Of a DNA stretch of 64,000 nt, positions 1 to 11,689 are shown piece by piece (the first letter of the stretch is position 1; the number at the start of each line of letters is the position of its first letter). Below the pieces are notes generated by a model, which searched no databases, had not been told where the DNA came from, and saw only the letters and a list, made by a program, of their open reading frames with translations. The DNA comes from Siphonodentalium dalli (taxonomy: Eukaryota > Mollusca > Scaphopoda > Gadilida > Siphonodentaliidae): assembly GCA_032622095.1 (NCBI GenBank), contig CP136064.1:147126864-147190863 (forward strand), in the 5' to 3' direction. Made by a program: the position numbers and the translations under genes.

Positions 1-893
1 ACTTAGTATCAAAACACTGGCACATTTACTGACACCTGGGGATACAGGTACAATTAACACGAGCTTCGATGTGAACCAATAATGACAATAATAACAACAC
101 TACTCAACGAGCAGCTATTAATATTAGAATATTGACAACCCAGTTGACAGTGTTCTGAATTTGATCGTTTCAAAGCACATGCATGTACATTTACAAGAGG
201 GGATATACATATACTGTACGCACCAGTGTAATTCACAAGAGCTTCAATGTCAACAACAACATCGTAAACAATGAACTGACGCCGCGCAGTGACTGATGAT
301 CACATATCTATATAATTCCAACTTTACAATTACACGGACCAATTCATCCCGTGTTCATCAATTTGCATTGAAACGTGTGGATATGAGACATTGTCATCAT
401 TCGCCGTGTTATCGTCAAGTTATTATGACAATTTACCGGGAGTACACTATTGGTTGGACTCATTGATATTGATACTAAGTATACAGTTTTATGCATCATG
501 CTTTAAAATTTCATGGAAAATGTGCGACTACAGGAGAACATTGTCGCCAAGTCATTGCGCACAGTTATTATTGGATCTGCTGCTCTCTTGAAGGTTCCAA
601 TCCCAACCAGCTGTTATTGATATACAGTACCAGTCAAAAGAAGTGGTATATTAAGAGCGCTATTTTCGCGCCCAACATCGCAATAATATTGCAAGTGGAA
701 ACGCTTACAATCATGTCGCTTGTGATATTATTGCAATATTTTGTGCTTAATATCTCAATATTATGCGCTTTATAATAATAAAATGCGAAATCTGTGTGTG
801 TGTGCGCGCGGTGTATATATAGATTACATGTACATCACTATGCGATGCGTTATATTAGTTAATCAAGATAGCGTGGTTCACGTTGGAAGTCAT
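1..893. other. Intergenic, no supported gene
   Basis: AT-rich sequence without a convincing ORF, RNA or repeat boundary. A short GT/GC-rich dinucleotide run lies near 794-811. The only noteworthy feature is that the LINE reading frame begins abruptly just downstream, as expected for a 5'-truncated insertion. I could not locate the exact truncation point. Confidence 0.5.
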
Positions 894-2744
894 TCTCGTA
901 TAGAAGACAAAATACTTATATTAATAAAGTTATTAGTAGCGCATCTCATTCTGAGTAGTGGGCATTTTCCGAAACAATGGGCTGTTGGGATGATAATACC
1001 TATCTTCAAATGATCCGGGGACCCAAATTTACCGGAATCATATAGAGGAATCACCCTTCTAAGTTGTTTTGCTAAACTGTTTACATCCGTTATTAATAAT
1101 CGAATATCGTCGTTTGCAGAAGACAATGACCTAGTAGATAAAATTCAGACAGGTTTTCGTAAGGGTCACTCAACAGTAGATAATATATTTATTCCACATG
1201 CTCTAATAAACGTATACATACAGAGCGGACGGAAGATTTATTGTACTTTTATTGATTTCCGCAAAGCATTTGATACTGTATGGAGAGATGCTCTATGGTT
1301 GAAACTTATGCAAGCAGATATAAACGGTAAGATACTACAGGTAATACGAAGCATGTACGACAATATAAAATTATGTGTGAAAAATAATAATTCACAATCA
1401 GACTTCTTTATCAGCCAGATTGGTTTATTTGAAGGTGAACCAATGTCACCTCTTTTATTTTCTTTGTTTGTGAACGATATACAAAGTTTTCTGAGCGACT
1501 GCGCAATCTCAAACTTAAACTATTTTGATGAGAAATATTTTGAACATATTGGCTGTTTTATAAATATATTGTGTTTATTATATGCAGATGATACCGTGAT
1601 CCTCTCAGACTCGGAGGACAATATTCATCGTGCACTTTCATCATTCGCTGATTATGCCGAGGCATGGAATCTGCAAGTTAATACAATGAAAACGAAAATG
1701 GTAATTTTTACAAACAAATGGTAAAAGAACTTACCAATATTCACTTATAGGGGCCAAGAAATACAAATTCTAAAAGAATTTAAATACCTCGGTATTAAAT
1801 TATTTTACAATGGTAGATTCTGTCAATCGATTAAACAGACCCAGAATACAGCAACGAGAGCCATGTATGGCCCTTTGAATAGAACAAGAAAGCTGCAGTT
1901 GCCTCTAGATATTATGTTTAAATTGTTTGACTCTATGATTATGCCGATTATGCTGTATGGTGGTGAAGTTTGGTGTTTCGAGAAAACTCAAATTTTGGAT
2001 ACCATACATCTTAAATTCTGCAAAATTATCACAACAATGAAGTCTAGCACACCAAACTACATGGTATATGCAGAATTGGGAAGATACCCCGTAATGATCG
2101 AAATTAAGTGCCGAGCAATATCATATTGGTCAAAACTAGTATCGCACGAAGGATCAGAATTAGCTAAAAATGTATTCCTTCTACTCAGGTATTTCAATGA
2201 TGGTGATGCCATACTACAAAACAAGATTAAATGGATTTCGTTTATCAAAGAAACTCTGCGAGAAGTAAATATGGAAAGTGCGTGTCAGAATCAGTCACCA
2301 CTAAGCAAGACAGACATGAAACACATGAAAGCGACATTAATGGAGCAACACACATGCTGCCTCTTCGGCATTCTAAATATGTCTATTTCAAGCCGTGCCA
2401 TATTTTATCGAAACATAAAGGATTCTGTCAGATTGAGCCGATACTTAGTATATCTGCCATCTCATCTAGCTACGTATTTACTGAAATTTATAACAGCCAA
2501 GCACAGACTACCGGTAGAGCAATGCAGATGGAATAAAAGTACATGTAAAGACACGAAATGCCCGTAATGTGGCGAAAATGTATGTGATGAATACCATTTT
2601 GTTATTTTGTGTCATGAACTCAATGATCTGCGAGAAACCTATATACCGAAGTATTACTGGGAAAACCCTAACAGAAATAAATTCTACAGACTGCTGTCAC
2701 TGCTTAACATAAGTATATTGAAAAGAGTGAGCATTTTCTTATAA
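894..2744 (+). pseudogene. LINE reverse transcriptase, 5'-truncated, three in-frame stops
   Basis: A single continuous reading frame encodes the RT and C-terminal part of a non-LTR retrotransposon ORF2. It begins with the motif-0/1 region (HFPKQWAVGMIIPIFK, then SYRGITLLS and GFRKGHSTVDNIF). It continues through FIDFRKAFDTVW (about 1246-1284), GEPMSPLLFSLFVND and the catalytic box YADD (1581-1592). A C-terminal thumb-like region follows, ending in a Cys/His cluster (CKDTKCP-stop-CGENVC, then EYHFVILCH, about 2535-2620). Stops interrupt it at 1011-1013 (TGA), 1722-1724 (TAA) and 2565-2567 (TAA). Translation resumes with family-like residues in the same frame after each, so there is no frameshift over 1.85 kb. 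No endonuclease domain lies upstream, which fits 5' truncation. The clade is not assigned; the 'GE-x-SPLLF' box and terminal zinc cluster fit RT families common in cnidarians and molluscs. Nonfunctional copy. Confidence 0.88.
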
Positions 2745-4584
2745 TTAGCGTTTATAAAGTTACCATGAAGCAAGTATTACATTATATTATATATAATGTA
2801 AATATTATATGAATTAAACCATTTCAGAAAACATATTCCCAAATGTATTAGCATTATTTGTATTTATTATCAATATCATATAATATGATGAACTCATTTA
2901 TTGATGTATATGTATGTTGTGTATTGTTTGTATAATGTTGTGTACATACGTTGTATGGCATGTTGCAACTTAGATGTTGACTTTGCTAATAAACAATTCA
3001 ATGCATATGATAGTCGTTTTTGCAGCCATTCCGTCGCGTGTTTGGTTTGTTGAATCAATGTTATTTTAGTGCTAAATTTTATAGTCACTCAGCGACTATT
3101 CATCATGCAGTGTCAACCGGCGAAATTGTTTACACTATAAAATAGTACCCAATGTGAGTGGTAATGGTAGAAGACGATCGCATAAACTTTGTCATAAGAA
3201 GCCCCCAGGTGTTATAAAACACTGGACGGAACTATTTATCAGGCGTTTTATTTGTTGTTCTTTGTAAGTTATTTCCAAATTCTCAATCATTCATATATTT
3301 GAATGCCACAAACACCATTATTTAGTACCTCCAAAAAGACAACACAGTTCGTAATTTAGAACACTCGTTATTGTCTACCGTTTTTGGAAGACGGAAGCAT
3401 GGACGCTCTTTACACTTAAATTACAAAATACCACATACAAAATCGACCATGACACCTCGAAATAGATCACATTCATAATAGAGAACGCTCTGCATTGTTT
3501 ACCGCGACGAAAGCATGGACGCTCTTTATTAGAGGCAATCATTGGATTTTGCTCGGCTAACAACAGTTAAAAACTTCCTCTCTTGAAAGTCAATATCTGC
3601 CAACAAAACGTAAAATAAAACGAAAAAAAATCATTGCCCGGCTAGCCTTCAATTAAACAAAAATGCTGTTATACCAACGTGCCTAATTAATAATTATTTT
3701 AGTTTCGATAGTCTGTTGTGTATTCGAGTTAATTCTTTTGTCTACGCACTCTCTGATCGTATCTCGACTGGTAGGATTTAGCAAGCGGTCCGCAGCCGTG
3801 AACTTCTCTACACAAGAAGCTTCGTGTGAAGAAAGAGAGAGGAACATTATTATGACGAATATATCATGATACATGTACTAGTATAATAACCACCACATTT
3901 TAATCACTCCCCACTTGTGTTTAACTGTACTCCTATAGCACACAACGACACTTGTGTATAAACTAGCTTCCGAAATGTGTACCATACAACGACGAAGCTA
4001 GAAGTCCCAACTTGTATTCTTTCAAAAAGTTTCGTACTATATTCCACTCGTTGCATTTCTGCATAAATTAATGCCATTCCACACAACTTTTATCGCTTCA
4101 ACTTACATTTTAGCCATCGTTATTCGTTATATATAATTTAACAGTCTAGCAAATCCAGTTCATAATAAGCACATTCAAACAGTTTTATTCAATGATGGCT
4201 ATTTATTGTATAAAAGGTAATTGACCCTACCGCAATTATCTGTGTGAGCCAATGAGATAATTGCATTATACAGCTTGGAGCAGCGGTGGTTTCTGCGAAA
4301 AATCCATTTTGAGGGGGTACTGTATTACAACCTTCTGCTGCACCATGGTCATTGATAAACAGCACACGAGTGCTTGGTTACAATATACAGAAATGGTCAG
4401 AGCAAAATTCATTTGTCTTTTGAAAAAAATTGCATCATCACAAGTTGAATTATCTCCCTTAGATTGATTTTTTTAAATCTTGATTTTAAGCATTTTTTGA
4501 CCGAAATTGACCGTTTTCGGTCGCATAGCTGACCACGACAGAGCGAATGTCAGTCTATAATCACATTATGAGCTGATAGACCCA
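2745..4584. other. Intergenic, AT-rich, nothing recognised
   Basis: About 1.8 kb after the LINE stop. It opens with AT-rich sequence (2770-2890) that may be the LINE 3' UTR, but no poly-A or tandem tail is clear. Short ORFs here have no recognisable motif or supporting splice signals. Confidence 0.45.
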
Positions 4585-4905
4585 AGATATATGTCAGATA
4601 TATTAAAAAATAAAAAAAAATTATCCTAGCAATTTTGAAATGTTTTCTTAGAAGTGCAGACGACTGTTTTCAAGGGAGAGAAATCGAGCTCTTTTCCGGT
4701 GGAGTACCACACAGAGCTGGCCGACATCAGATTCCAAAAACATACTTCGTATTCAAATATCATCCCATTGTGTATACTCTGGTACCTTTATAAAATAATT
4801 AAACCATCAAACCATTACTCCCAGGTATAACAGAGGCTAAACTGACAGTTACAGCCCTTATATGTTTAAAATCCTACAAGCCATGAAATCGTGTATTGCT
4901 AACTT
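4585..4905 (+). repeat. Dispersed direct repeat, copy 1
   Basis: A segment of about 320 bp recurs with high similarity and the same orientation at 12,250-12,588. Both copies begin AGATATATGTCAGATATATT and end near GTGTATTGCTA. Copy 2 carries an extra 14-bp stretch (TATTTTTCAGCCCT) before CCTACAAGCC. No terminal inverted repeat or coding capacity is visible, so its class is unknown; it may be a SINE-like or non-autonomous element. Confidence 0.85.
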
Positions 4906-5368
4906 AAAGGAAAAGTAGAGCTACCCCCCTTGAGCGATAACTCATTTTCCGTGTTCCTTGGGTTGTGGCGATTAATTTGATATATGACATGTTAAGGAAA
5001 TATTGTTGAAATAAATTTTATTCACAAAACAACATGCCTTGGGTAAAAGTCATTTCAGCCATTTCCAGTCTGCAGTTCACGGTAACCTGGATATTTCATA
5101 GATTTACCACTTATAGGTCAGACCATGGAGTCAAATCATTCTAGACATGTAATGCATCTATTTCTAGTAGAATTCCATTACTCAGTGTTACAAGTTAGTT
5201 ATTCATATTGCAGATTTCATGCTTTATTTTCAATTCTGGAACACCACCCACCCCCTCCTTCCAAGGGAAGTAATCAACAGGTGCCTGGAAATGTCAAAAG
5301 TTAGTTAACTTTGTTGCCCCCATGGCAACGTATTGTAATGACATCATTCTTTGTTATTGTTTTGCTCT
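4906..5368. other. Spacer upstream of transposase pseudogene
   Basis: Non-coding stretch between the dispersed repeat and the Mutator-like transposase frame. It may include the 5' end of that transposon, but I found no terminal inverted repeat or target-site duplication by eye. Confidence 0.4.
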
Positions 5369-7156
5369 ATGGTGTTCCATTTCTTTACATACAAACTCGA
5401 AAAATTATTTGTTTATCTCCAACACAATGAAAAAGAAAATAAAAGAAATCAAGGTTTCAAAGATGGCACGTTGCCAATTAGATGGTGTAATACACCATCT
5501 GATGAGCAACGTGAAGAGAGTGCTGATTCTAATTCTCAGGATAAAGATCGAAGTGGAGAAAACATAACGGTTCTTAAACCCCAGCGCACTGATGAATATT
5601 TAAAAGCATGCAACATGGCGAGTGATGGGATTCTACCCGGGAAACTTCGGCCCATTAATTCGCCAGCTGATGTGACCCAATCTGAAATTGACAGCACGTA
5701 TGAAAATCATATTGTGAATCTGAACAAAATTAATTCAGCTTATGCTTCATTCTTTGACATTCACAATAACGGGAAATGTCAGCGGCCAATTCCAGAAATG
5801 GCAATCTGCCAGAAACTAGGCATTTGTGTTTATGTCAGAATAAAGTGTGTGTCCTGCCAGATGGAAGGAGTCCGCAGTGTTTTGTCTGATATATCAGCTA
5901 AATCTTCAAGGGGGTTGCCTACAGGTGGACTGAATGATCGGTTATGCTTATCCATGCTCAAGAGCAAAGTCGGACCATAGGACATATGTCTTATTTTGAG
6001 TTGTCTGAACACTCAACCTCAATCCAGTTCACTGCTGTCCAATCGTCTCGGTAAATTCTGCGACAAAACTGTCGAAATAAACACCGATTCCATGCAACAG
6101 AATCAGATATTCTTGCAAAGTGCACGAAATCTGCTGACTGAAAAAAAAAACCATAACATTGATGTTTCTGTTGACACGGCTTATAATAATCGTCCACAAG
6201 CTGGCTGTGAAGCTGCTACACAGTCGGTATCAGATCTGTCGTCACAGAGCAGAATACATCAAGAAAGTTACCGCTCGCAATGTCAGTTTCGAACAAGTTA
6301 TGCACAAAGAGATTGTGTAAACATACCGAACGCTCTTTATGCAACAGGAATGTCTCACTTGATAACTCAATTGCGTCGACTGAGTCCTCAATGGAAAAAA
6401 ATGTCATTAAATTCCATAAATGATGCCGGTCTGGTACGCACCCAATCTGTTACAACTGACGCCAGTTCCCAACTCCAGAAAACTATCCGAGACATTTCAA
6501 CGACATCAGCGCCGATAGCACACTTCACTTGTTTTATTCATTCATTACGAACCCCGCAAAAGAGAATAGAGAAACTGAAATTAAATACCAAACCTGCAGT
6601 TTTAGGTGGAGACAAATCATCATTCGTAAAGAAACTTTCGTCAAGTGTACGCAACCGAGTAAGAATGGAGCTTGTTCGCATCAGGAAATTGTTTCGAAAT
6701 AAGGACAAATTTGTAACAAAAGCATATAAGGCCATTTAGAACATAACGCCTTGTTTCACAAACAACCACAAGCAATGTCCAGCATCATCACTGGTGTGTA
6801 AGGCGCATCTGAAATCATACACCACAAAACATCTTCCATTTTCGCCTCACGTACACGTCGAAAAATGTGACCAGATCAAAATACAGAACGAATTGGATAA
6901 ATATTTCTCACTCAGTATGCTGCAGAAGCTCAGCCGTTTATATGATACAAACAAAAATGAAAGTATCAACCATCGTGTTTTTACGTACGCACCAAAGAGC
7001 ACACTCTGGAGCAGAAACTTTCAAGGACTGTGCCATTCTGCGGTCCACTCGACCAACCACGGAGCAGGAGAATCACTTATTCTATTGGCAAAATCTGTTG
7101 GTGTCACTTGCCATGACAAAGGCCCAATTACAGTTCAATTGAAAATAATAGACAAA
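5369..7156 (+). pseudogene. Mutator-like transposase pseudogene (metazoan 'Mutator' domain type)
   Basis: One reading frame runs from the ATG at 5369 to about 7156, interrupted by TAG at 5978-5980 and TAG at 6737-6739 and with no frameshift. Visible landmarks, in order, are a Cys pair (KCVSCQMEG, about 5843-5870), then GLPTGGLNDRLCLSMLKSK. The family signature VDTAYNNRPQAGCEAATQSV follows at about 6165-6230; in animal Mutator-like transposases this position reads D-x-x-YNN...Q-x-x-T-x-x-V. Next come a Cys-rich stretch after the second stop (PCFTNNHKQCPASSLVC) and the C-terminal SRNFQGLCHSAVHSTNHGAG block (about 7010-7075). I recall the family as the Pfam 'Mutator-like transposase domain' found in arthropods, cnidarians and molluscs. 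An intact member would catalyse cut-and-paste transposition in the nucleus; this copy is dead unless the stops are bypassed. The frame ends where a different repeat begins. Confidence 0.75.
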
Positions 7157-7540
7157 CTAAGACCCATAACTCCGGAAAAAAAATTCGGACAAACCTGGTT
7201 TTCGAACTCGTCCGAGATATTGTTGCAAGAGTCTCATATACCAAATATTGTTGAAATTGGTTAATATTTTCGTGAGTTATCGCGCTATCGGTGAAAAACT
7301 TAACTAAAATCCATCTAAGATGGATAACTCTTGTAAAAAAGTTCGGACGTGACCCATTTTGTACACGCAGTAAATAGTCATTGGGTGCAACTGCCATACC
7401 AAATATTTTTGGAATCCGTTCACAAATGTCAAAGTTATAAGGCATTCTTTATGTCCGCCCGCCCGCCCGCCGCCCGCCGTTCGCCCGCCTGCCAACCGTC
7501 CCTCGTCAAACCATAAGTCGAGTTTTTGAAAAACTCGACT
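7157..7540. repeat. Degenerate repeat with CCGCCCG run and 25-bp palindrome
   Basis: This segment contains two 'ATAACTC...CGGAC' blocks (near 7160 and 7325) that resemble the repeats inside the 11.9-kb element, followed by a CCCGCCCG run (7453-7490). It ends in a perfect palindrome, AGTCGAGTTTTT-G-AAAAACTCGACT (7516-7540), exactly where the next LINE frame starts. It looks like an inserted or abutting mobile segment that truncated both neighbours. Confidence 0.55.
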
Positions 7541-9779
7541 AAAAAGAGACAGATTGGCTTTCTATCATTCACGACGCCAGTCGCAGAATTACTACAAACA
7601 TCAACGATATATCAGTCGAAAACAAAAATGTAATCGTTGATATAGCTCAAGGTTGGCAACACTACTTTACTTCGCTCTACAAACGCACCCCTCACTCTGA
7701 TCCGAACTTTGAACAGTATATTCACTCACAGGTTAACATTCTACTCACCAGTAACCACCCTAATGGCGAGGAAACATGTCTCACGAGTTTAGTCTCCATG
7801 GCAGAATTAACCGAGGCTCTTAAATCTCTCAAGCCCAATAAGGCTGCTGGAATTGACCGAGTGGTAAATGAACATATCTTGAACTCTCCACCGGAATTTC
7901 TCATTGTGTTGTGCACACTATACTCGTTAATGTTGAAACACACCCATTTCCCTCCCGATATGAAAATGGGGATTATCGGACCAATATTCAAAGGTGACCC
8001 AAAGCCAGTATATTCCCCGGACAGTTATCGCGCAATCACGCTCCTGCCAGTCCTTTACAAACTTTTTGAGATCGTTATCCTCGAGAGACTTCGTGTTAGT
8101 ACTATTTTCAAGAACTTCCCAACCTCTATGCAGAACGGATTTCAGAGGGGGGGGGGGGTTGCTCAATAACCACATTCGAGTTGCAAGAAGCACTTGCGTA
8201 TGCAGAATGCAACGGGTCTCGCGTATATGCAGCGTTCCTTGATTCAAAGAAAGCATTTGATCGCGTATGGCACGACGGGCTCATCTATAAACTGTCTCAA
8301 AAAGGTGTAACGGGTGCTATGCTCAGAATCTTTTCAAACATGTACTCAGATGTACAGAGCCATGTTCTCTGTAATGGAGTAACATCGGGAGCCTTCACGG
8401 ATGAGCAAGGAACAAGGCAAGGAAGGGTAATGTCGCCATTATTGTATCTTGTCTTTATTGATGAACTAGTGGCATCCCTGTCAGATTCGCGCGATGGCCT
8501 TCATATTAGCTCTATTTCATGTGCGTCCCATACGACGGCTGATGACATAACTATTCTCTCATTCACAGACGGAGGTCTCCGTAGACTCCTCAACATATGC
8601 CAGCTATATAGTCTAAAGTGGCGCTTCGAATTCTCACACGAGAAAAGCAAAGTTGTTGTATTTGGCACCTCCCAAAATCGGCGTCACATTGAGGATAGGC
8701 CGTGGGAGCTCGGAACCAGACATATCGCCAACGTAGAGGAAGTCTCTAATCTGGGTATTATTCAGAGCTCAACTGGTCAACAGAACCAAAAAGTTGAGAA
8801 GGCTACTGATATGCTACGTAAAGACTTCTCACCAGTTACAACCGTGTGCTCTCCTTTAACCAACCTAAAGATTCTTAAGCATATCGTTATTCCCAAAGCT
8901 CTTTATGGTTGTGAATCGTGGTGGGGTTTGTCACATACGCAGTATACGACGTTAGAACGCGCTTACCGCATGTGTGTTAAGAATTTACAGCGTATTCCGA
9001 AACGCAGCAGTACAATATTATCCCTATCACTACTCGGACTTCTCCCTATTGAGTACGAAATTCAGCGGAGAAAATTATTGTTTCTTGGAACACTGGTTAA
9101 CTTACCACGGAATCACAAAGCAGCTCTCGGTGTATTCCTATTCAATTATCATGGTAATCGATTATATGGTCGCCCGATGACAGGATTTCTGAAAGATATC
9201 TCTTATATTCTCCATAGATTCGACTAATACCATTATCTCACATCTGTTACGGAAACGGGTTCCTTCCCCATTCAGACCACTTGGAAGAAAATTGTCAGAG
9301 ATTATCTCTCTGCTCACTACTCACGCGAAGTGAGTTAGAGTGATCGAAAAGACGATTATCTATCATTCTTCTTCAAGGTAAAACCCGACAATCAGTCAAT
9401 GTGGAAACTTTGGCAGCTCTCTCGAGAAGAGCCTGAGTATTTTCCAATCTGTATCAAGATGGCCAATATTTTGACCAAAACCACGTACGTCAATGACGCT
9501 CAATGTAGTCGCTGCAACCAAACATATTCAAATCTCTTGTTTCATAGGTATCTCGAGTGTACATCTGAGTTCGCACAGATGGTACGAAACACATTTTGGT
9601 ATTCACTGATTGACATATTTGGAATTGAAACCTTTATCTTTATTGACAACCTGAATTGGGATACATTCCTTGCGTACTGCCTTGGCGGGTGTATCCCAAT
9701 GCAAATTAAATTGTTGTGTGATGAATATCGTCTTTTCAAGCGATGTGTGAGGTTTATTTTCATCCTATGTTCTGACTAA
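7541..9779 (+). pseudogene. LINE reverse transcriptase, frameshifted in poly-G, two stops
   Basis: The frame opens at 7541 with linker residues (KETDWLSIIHDASRRI) and continues through LKSLKPNKAAGIDRVVNEH, SYRAITLLPVLYKLFE and NGFQRG. A run of 12 Gs (8147-8158) shifts the frame by one. The RT then continues with CSITTFELQEAL, FLDSKKAFDRVWHDG, GTRQGRVMSPLLY and the catalytic region. The usual Y/FADD is TADD here (8535-8546), so the aromatic residue is lost. TAA at 9225-9227 and TAG at 9336-9338 interrupt the C-terminal region, which continues in frame to a C-x2-C...H-x4-C cluster (CSRCNQTYSNLL then FHRYLEC, about 9504-9560) and stops at 9777-9779. Inactive non-LTR retrotransposon, different from the copy at 894-2744. 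No endonuclease is present, so it is 5'-truncated or was interrupted by the preceding repeat. Confidence 0.88.
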
Positions 9780-10224
9780 GTTCTATGATAAAATAATCAT
9801 ATCGGATACCTCATTAACGTATATATAATATCGGAAGAAACCCCTTAGCATATTGCATCGGTGCAGAAGTTCACCTAATCTCATATATATATGTATACGT
9901 ATGTATGTATGTGTGTATGTATATATATATGTATACATGTATATTTCAAAAGTATATATGTATGTATATGTATATATATATATGTATATATACTCGTCTC
10001 AATCTTCTTGTTTTGCGGTTTATTACTGCTACAATTTATTTATAGTGTTTCATGATCTATTCTTCGGTCTTCGGTATGAGTTGGTTATCACTTATGGAAT
10101 TATATTGGCATACTCACACTTTGATGGATGAGCTTACTTCGAGTGAGCCTTCTCAAGTTAAATCGTATTGCATGTGTATATATGTCATCATTTAAATTTT
10201 GTGTGTGTGTATATATATATATAT
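9780..10224. repeat. AT-rich LINE trailer and TATG/TA microsatellites
   Basis: Sequence after the LINE stop. Long alternating TA/TATG/TGTA runs occupy 9883-9990, and a GT then TA run lies at 10,200-10,224. Apparent ORFs here (Tyr/Val/Ile/Cys-rich) are translations of microsatellite and are not supported. Confidence 0.7.
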
Positions 10225-10854
10225 ACTAGAAGGTGACCCGACTTCGTCCGGGCTTTGACCTTGAATTGTCCATTTTGAAGGTCAAGGTCAAGTGGGGTCA
10301 CGATTTGACCAGTCCAAAACACTGCCCGGACAAAAGTACCCGACAAACTTGCCCGTTGAAATCCATCCCGTTTTACCCGATTTGACCTTGAATTGATCAT
10401 TTTTCAAAACACTCAGTGGACAAAAGTAACCCTATGTATAAAATTTCGTCGAAATCCATCAAAATTGGCGGTTTGACCTTGAATTGACCAGAATTCAAGG
10501 TCAAGGTCACGTCGCACGGGCAAATGAATATGCTTATGAGACTCCCCATACGAATTAAAGTACCCCCACATACCAAGTTTCATCGAAATCCCGTGATATT
10601 CGGGCGTTTGACATTGAAATGACCCGATTTCAAGGTCAAGGTCACGTCGCACGGGCAAATTAATATGACTATGCCACGGGCAAATGAATATGCTTATGAG
10701 ACTCCCCATACGAAAGTACCCCCACATACCAAGTTTCATCGAAATCGGCTGGGCCGTTTTCGAGTTCATCGCGAACACACACACACACCCTCACACACAC
10801 ACAACACACACAGACACACACACACACAGACAGATTTTCCTAAATATATAATAG
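10225..10854 (+). repeat. CCCGACTTCGTCCGGG repeat, unit A
   Basis: First of three related head-to-tail units. It starts ACTAGAAGGTGACCCGACT, repeats 'TTGACCTTGAATTGACC' and 'AAGTTTCATCGAAATC' blocks several times, and ends in an (AC)n/(ACAG)n run followed by ATATATAATAGACTAG, which abuts the next unit. Non-coding; short ORFs on either strand are translations of the repeat. Confidence 0.8.
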
Positions 10855-11268
10855 ACTAGCCGATGAGCCCGACGTTGTCCGGGCTATTCAAAAACCAAAT
10901 TTCAAGTCGATAGCTATTCAAAAACCAAATTTCAAGTCAATAGCTCCACCCGTTTCCGAGATCAGGTCTGCGCATGCGCGAAGCTGGCGTCGCACGGGCT
11001 CGGCGACCCGATAAAATTCGTATCCGGGGGAAGGTACATTCACATAGCAAATTTCAAGTCGATAGCTCCACTCGTTTCCGAGATCTCGTCTGCGCATGCG
11101 CGAAGCGGGCGCCACACGGGCTCGCCAATACGACAACGTCGATCGCCTGGTCAAACTACACACACGTACCAAGTTTCGTCCCGATCGGTCGAGAATCGTA
11201 GATTTGTATAAATGAAAGACAAACAGACAAACAGATAGACAGACAGAGGTCTTCAAAATATATATGAG
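10855..11268 (+). repeat. CCCGACTTCGTCCGGG repeat, unit B
   Basis: Second unit, starting ACTAGCCGATGAGCCCGACG. It contains two TCTGCGCATGCGCGAAGC-containing sub-blocks (about 10,966 and 11,090) and the shared 'ACCAAGTTTCGTC' block, then ends in a (ACAG)n run and AAAATATATATGAGACTAG. It shares both ends with units A and C but differs internally. Confidence 0.8.
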
Positions 11269-11609
11269 ACTAGCAGGTGGACCCGACTTCGTCCGGGATG
11301 TTTCCCCTCTGCCTTTCGGCGAATTAATAGGCCTATGCCACTCCCCGGCCGAAAGTACCCCCACTTACCAAGTTTCATCGAAATCCCGTGATATTCGGCC
11401 GTTCGACCTTGAAATGACCCGATTTCAAGGTCAATGTCACGTCGCACGGGCAAGTTAGCAGGCCCGTGCCACTCCACGGCCGAAAGTACCCCCACATACC
11501 AAGTTTCATCGAAATCGGTTCGGTCGTTTTTCGAGTCCATCGCGAACACACAGACAGACAGACAGACACACAGACAGACACACAGATCTTCCAAAAATAT
11601 ATAATAGAT
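11269..11609 (+). repeat. CCCGACTTCGTCCGGG repeat, unit C
   Basis: Third unit, starting ACTAGCAGGTGGACCCGACT. It has two 'AAGTACCCCCAC...ACCAAGTTTCATCGAAATC' sub-repeats and ends in an ACAGACAG run plus AAAATATATAATAGATT. The shared start (ACTAG...CCCGAC) and shared microsatellite-AT tail suggest one element family inserting at, or templated from, its own tail. Confidence 0.8.
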
Positions 11610-11689
11610 TGTACCATAATGGTCTCCATATTTGGAGGAATAAAACATATCTCTCTCTCTCTCTGCCGATATAACCATAACATGCACGA

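Noticed and set aside
9853-10131. 92-codon ORF rich in Tyr/Val/Ile
   Set aside because: Mostly translation of TATG/TA microsatellite.
10225-11609. Helitron because units end near CTAG/AT-rich sequence
   Set aside because: No CTRR-plus-hairpin 3' end and no Rep/helicase; the ends do not fit a 5'-TC start.
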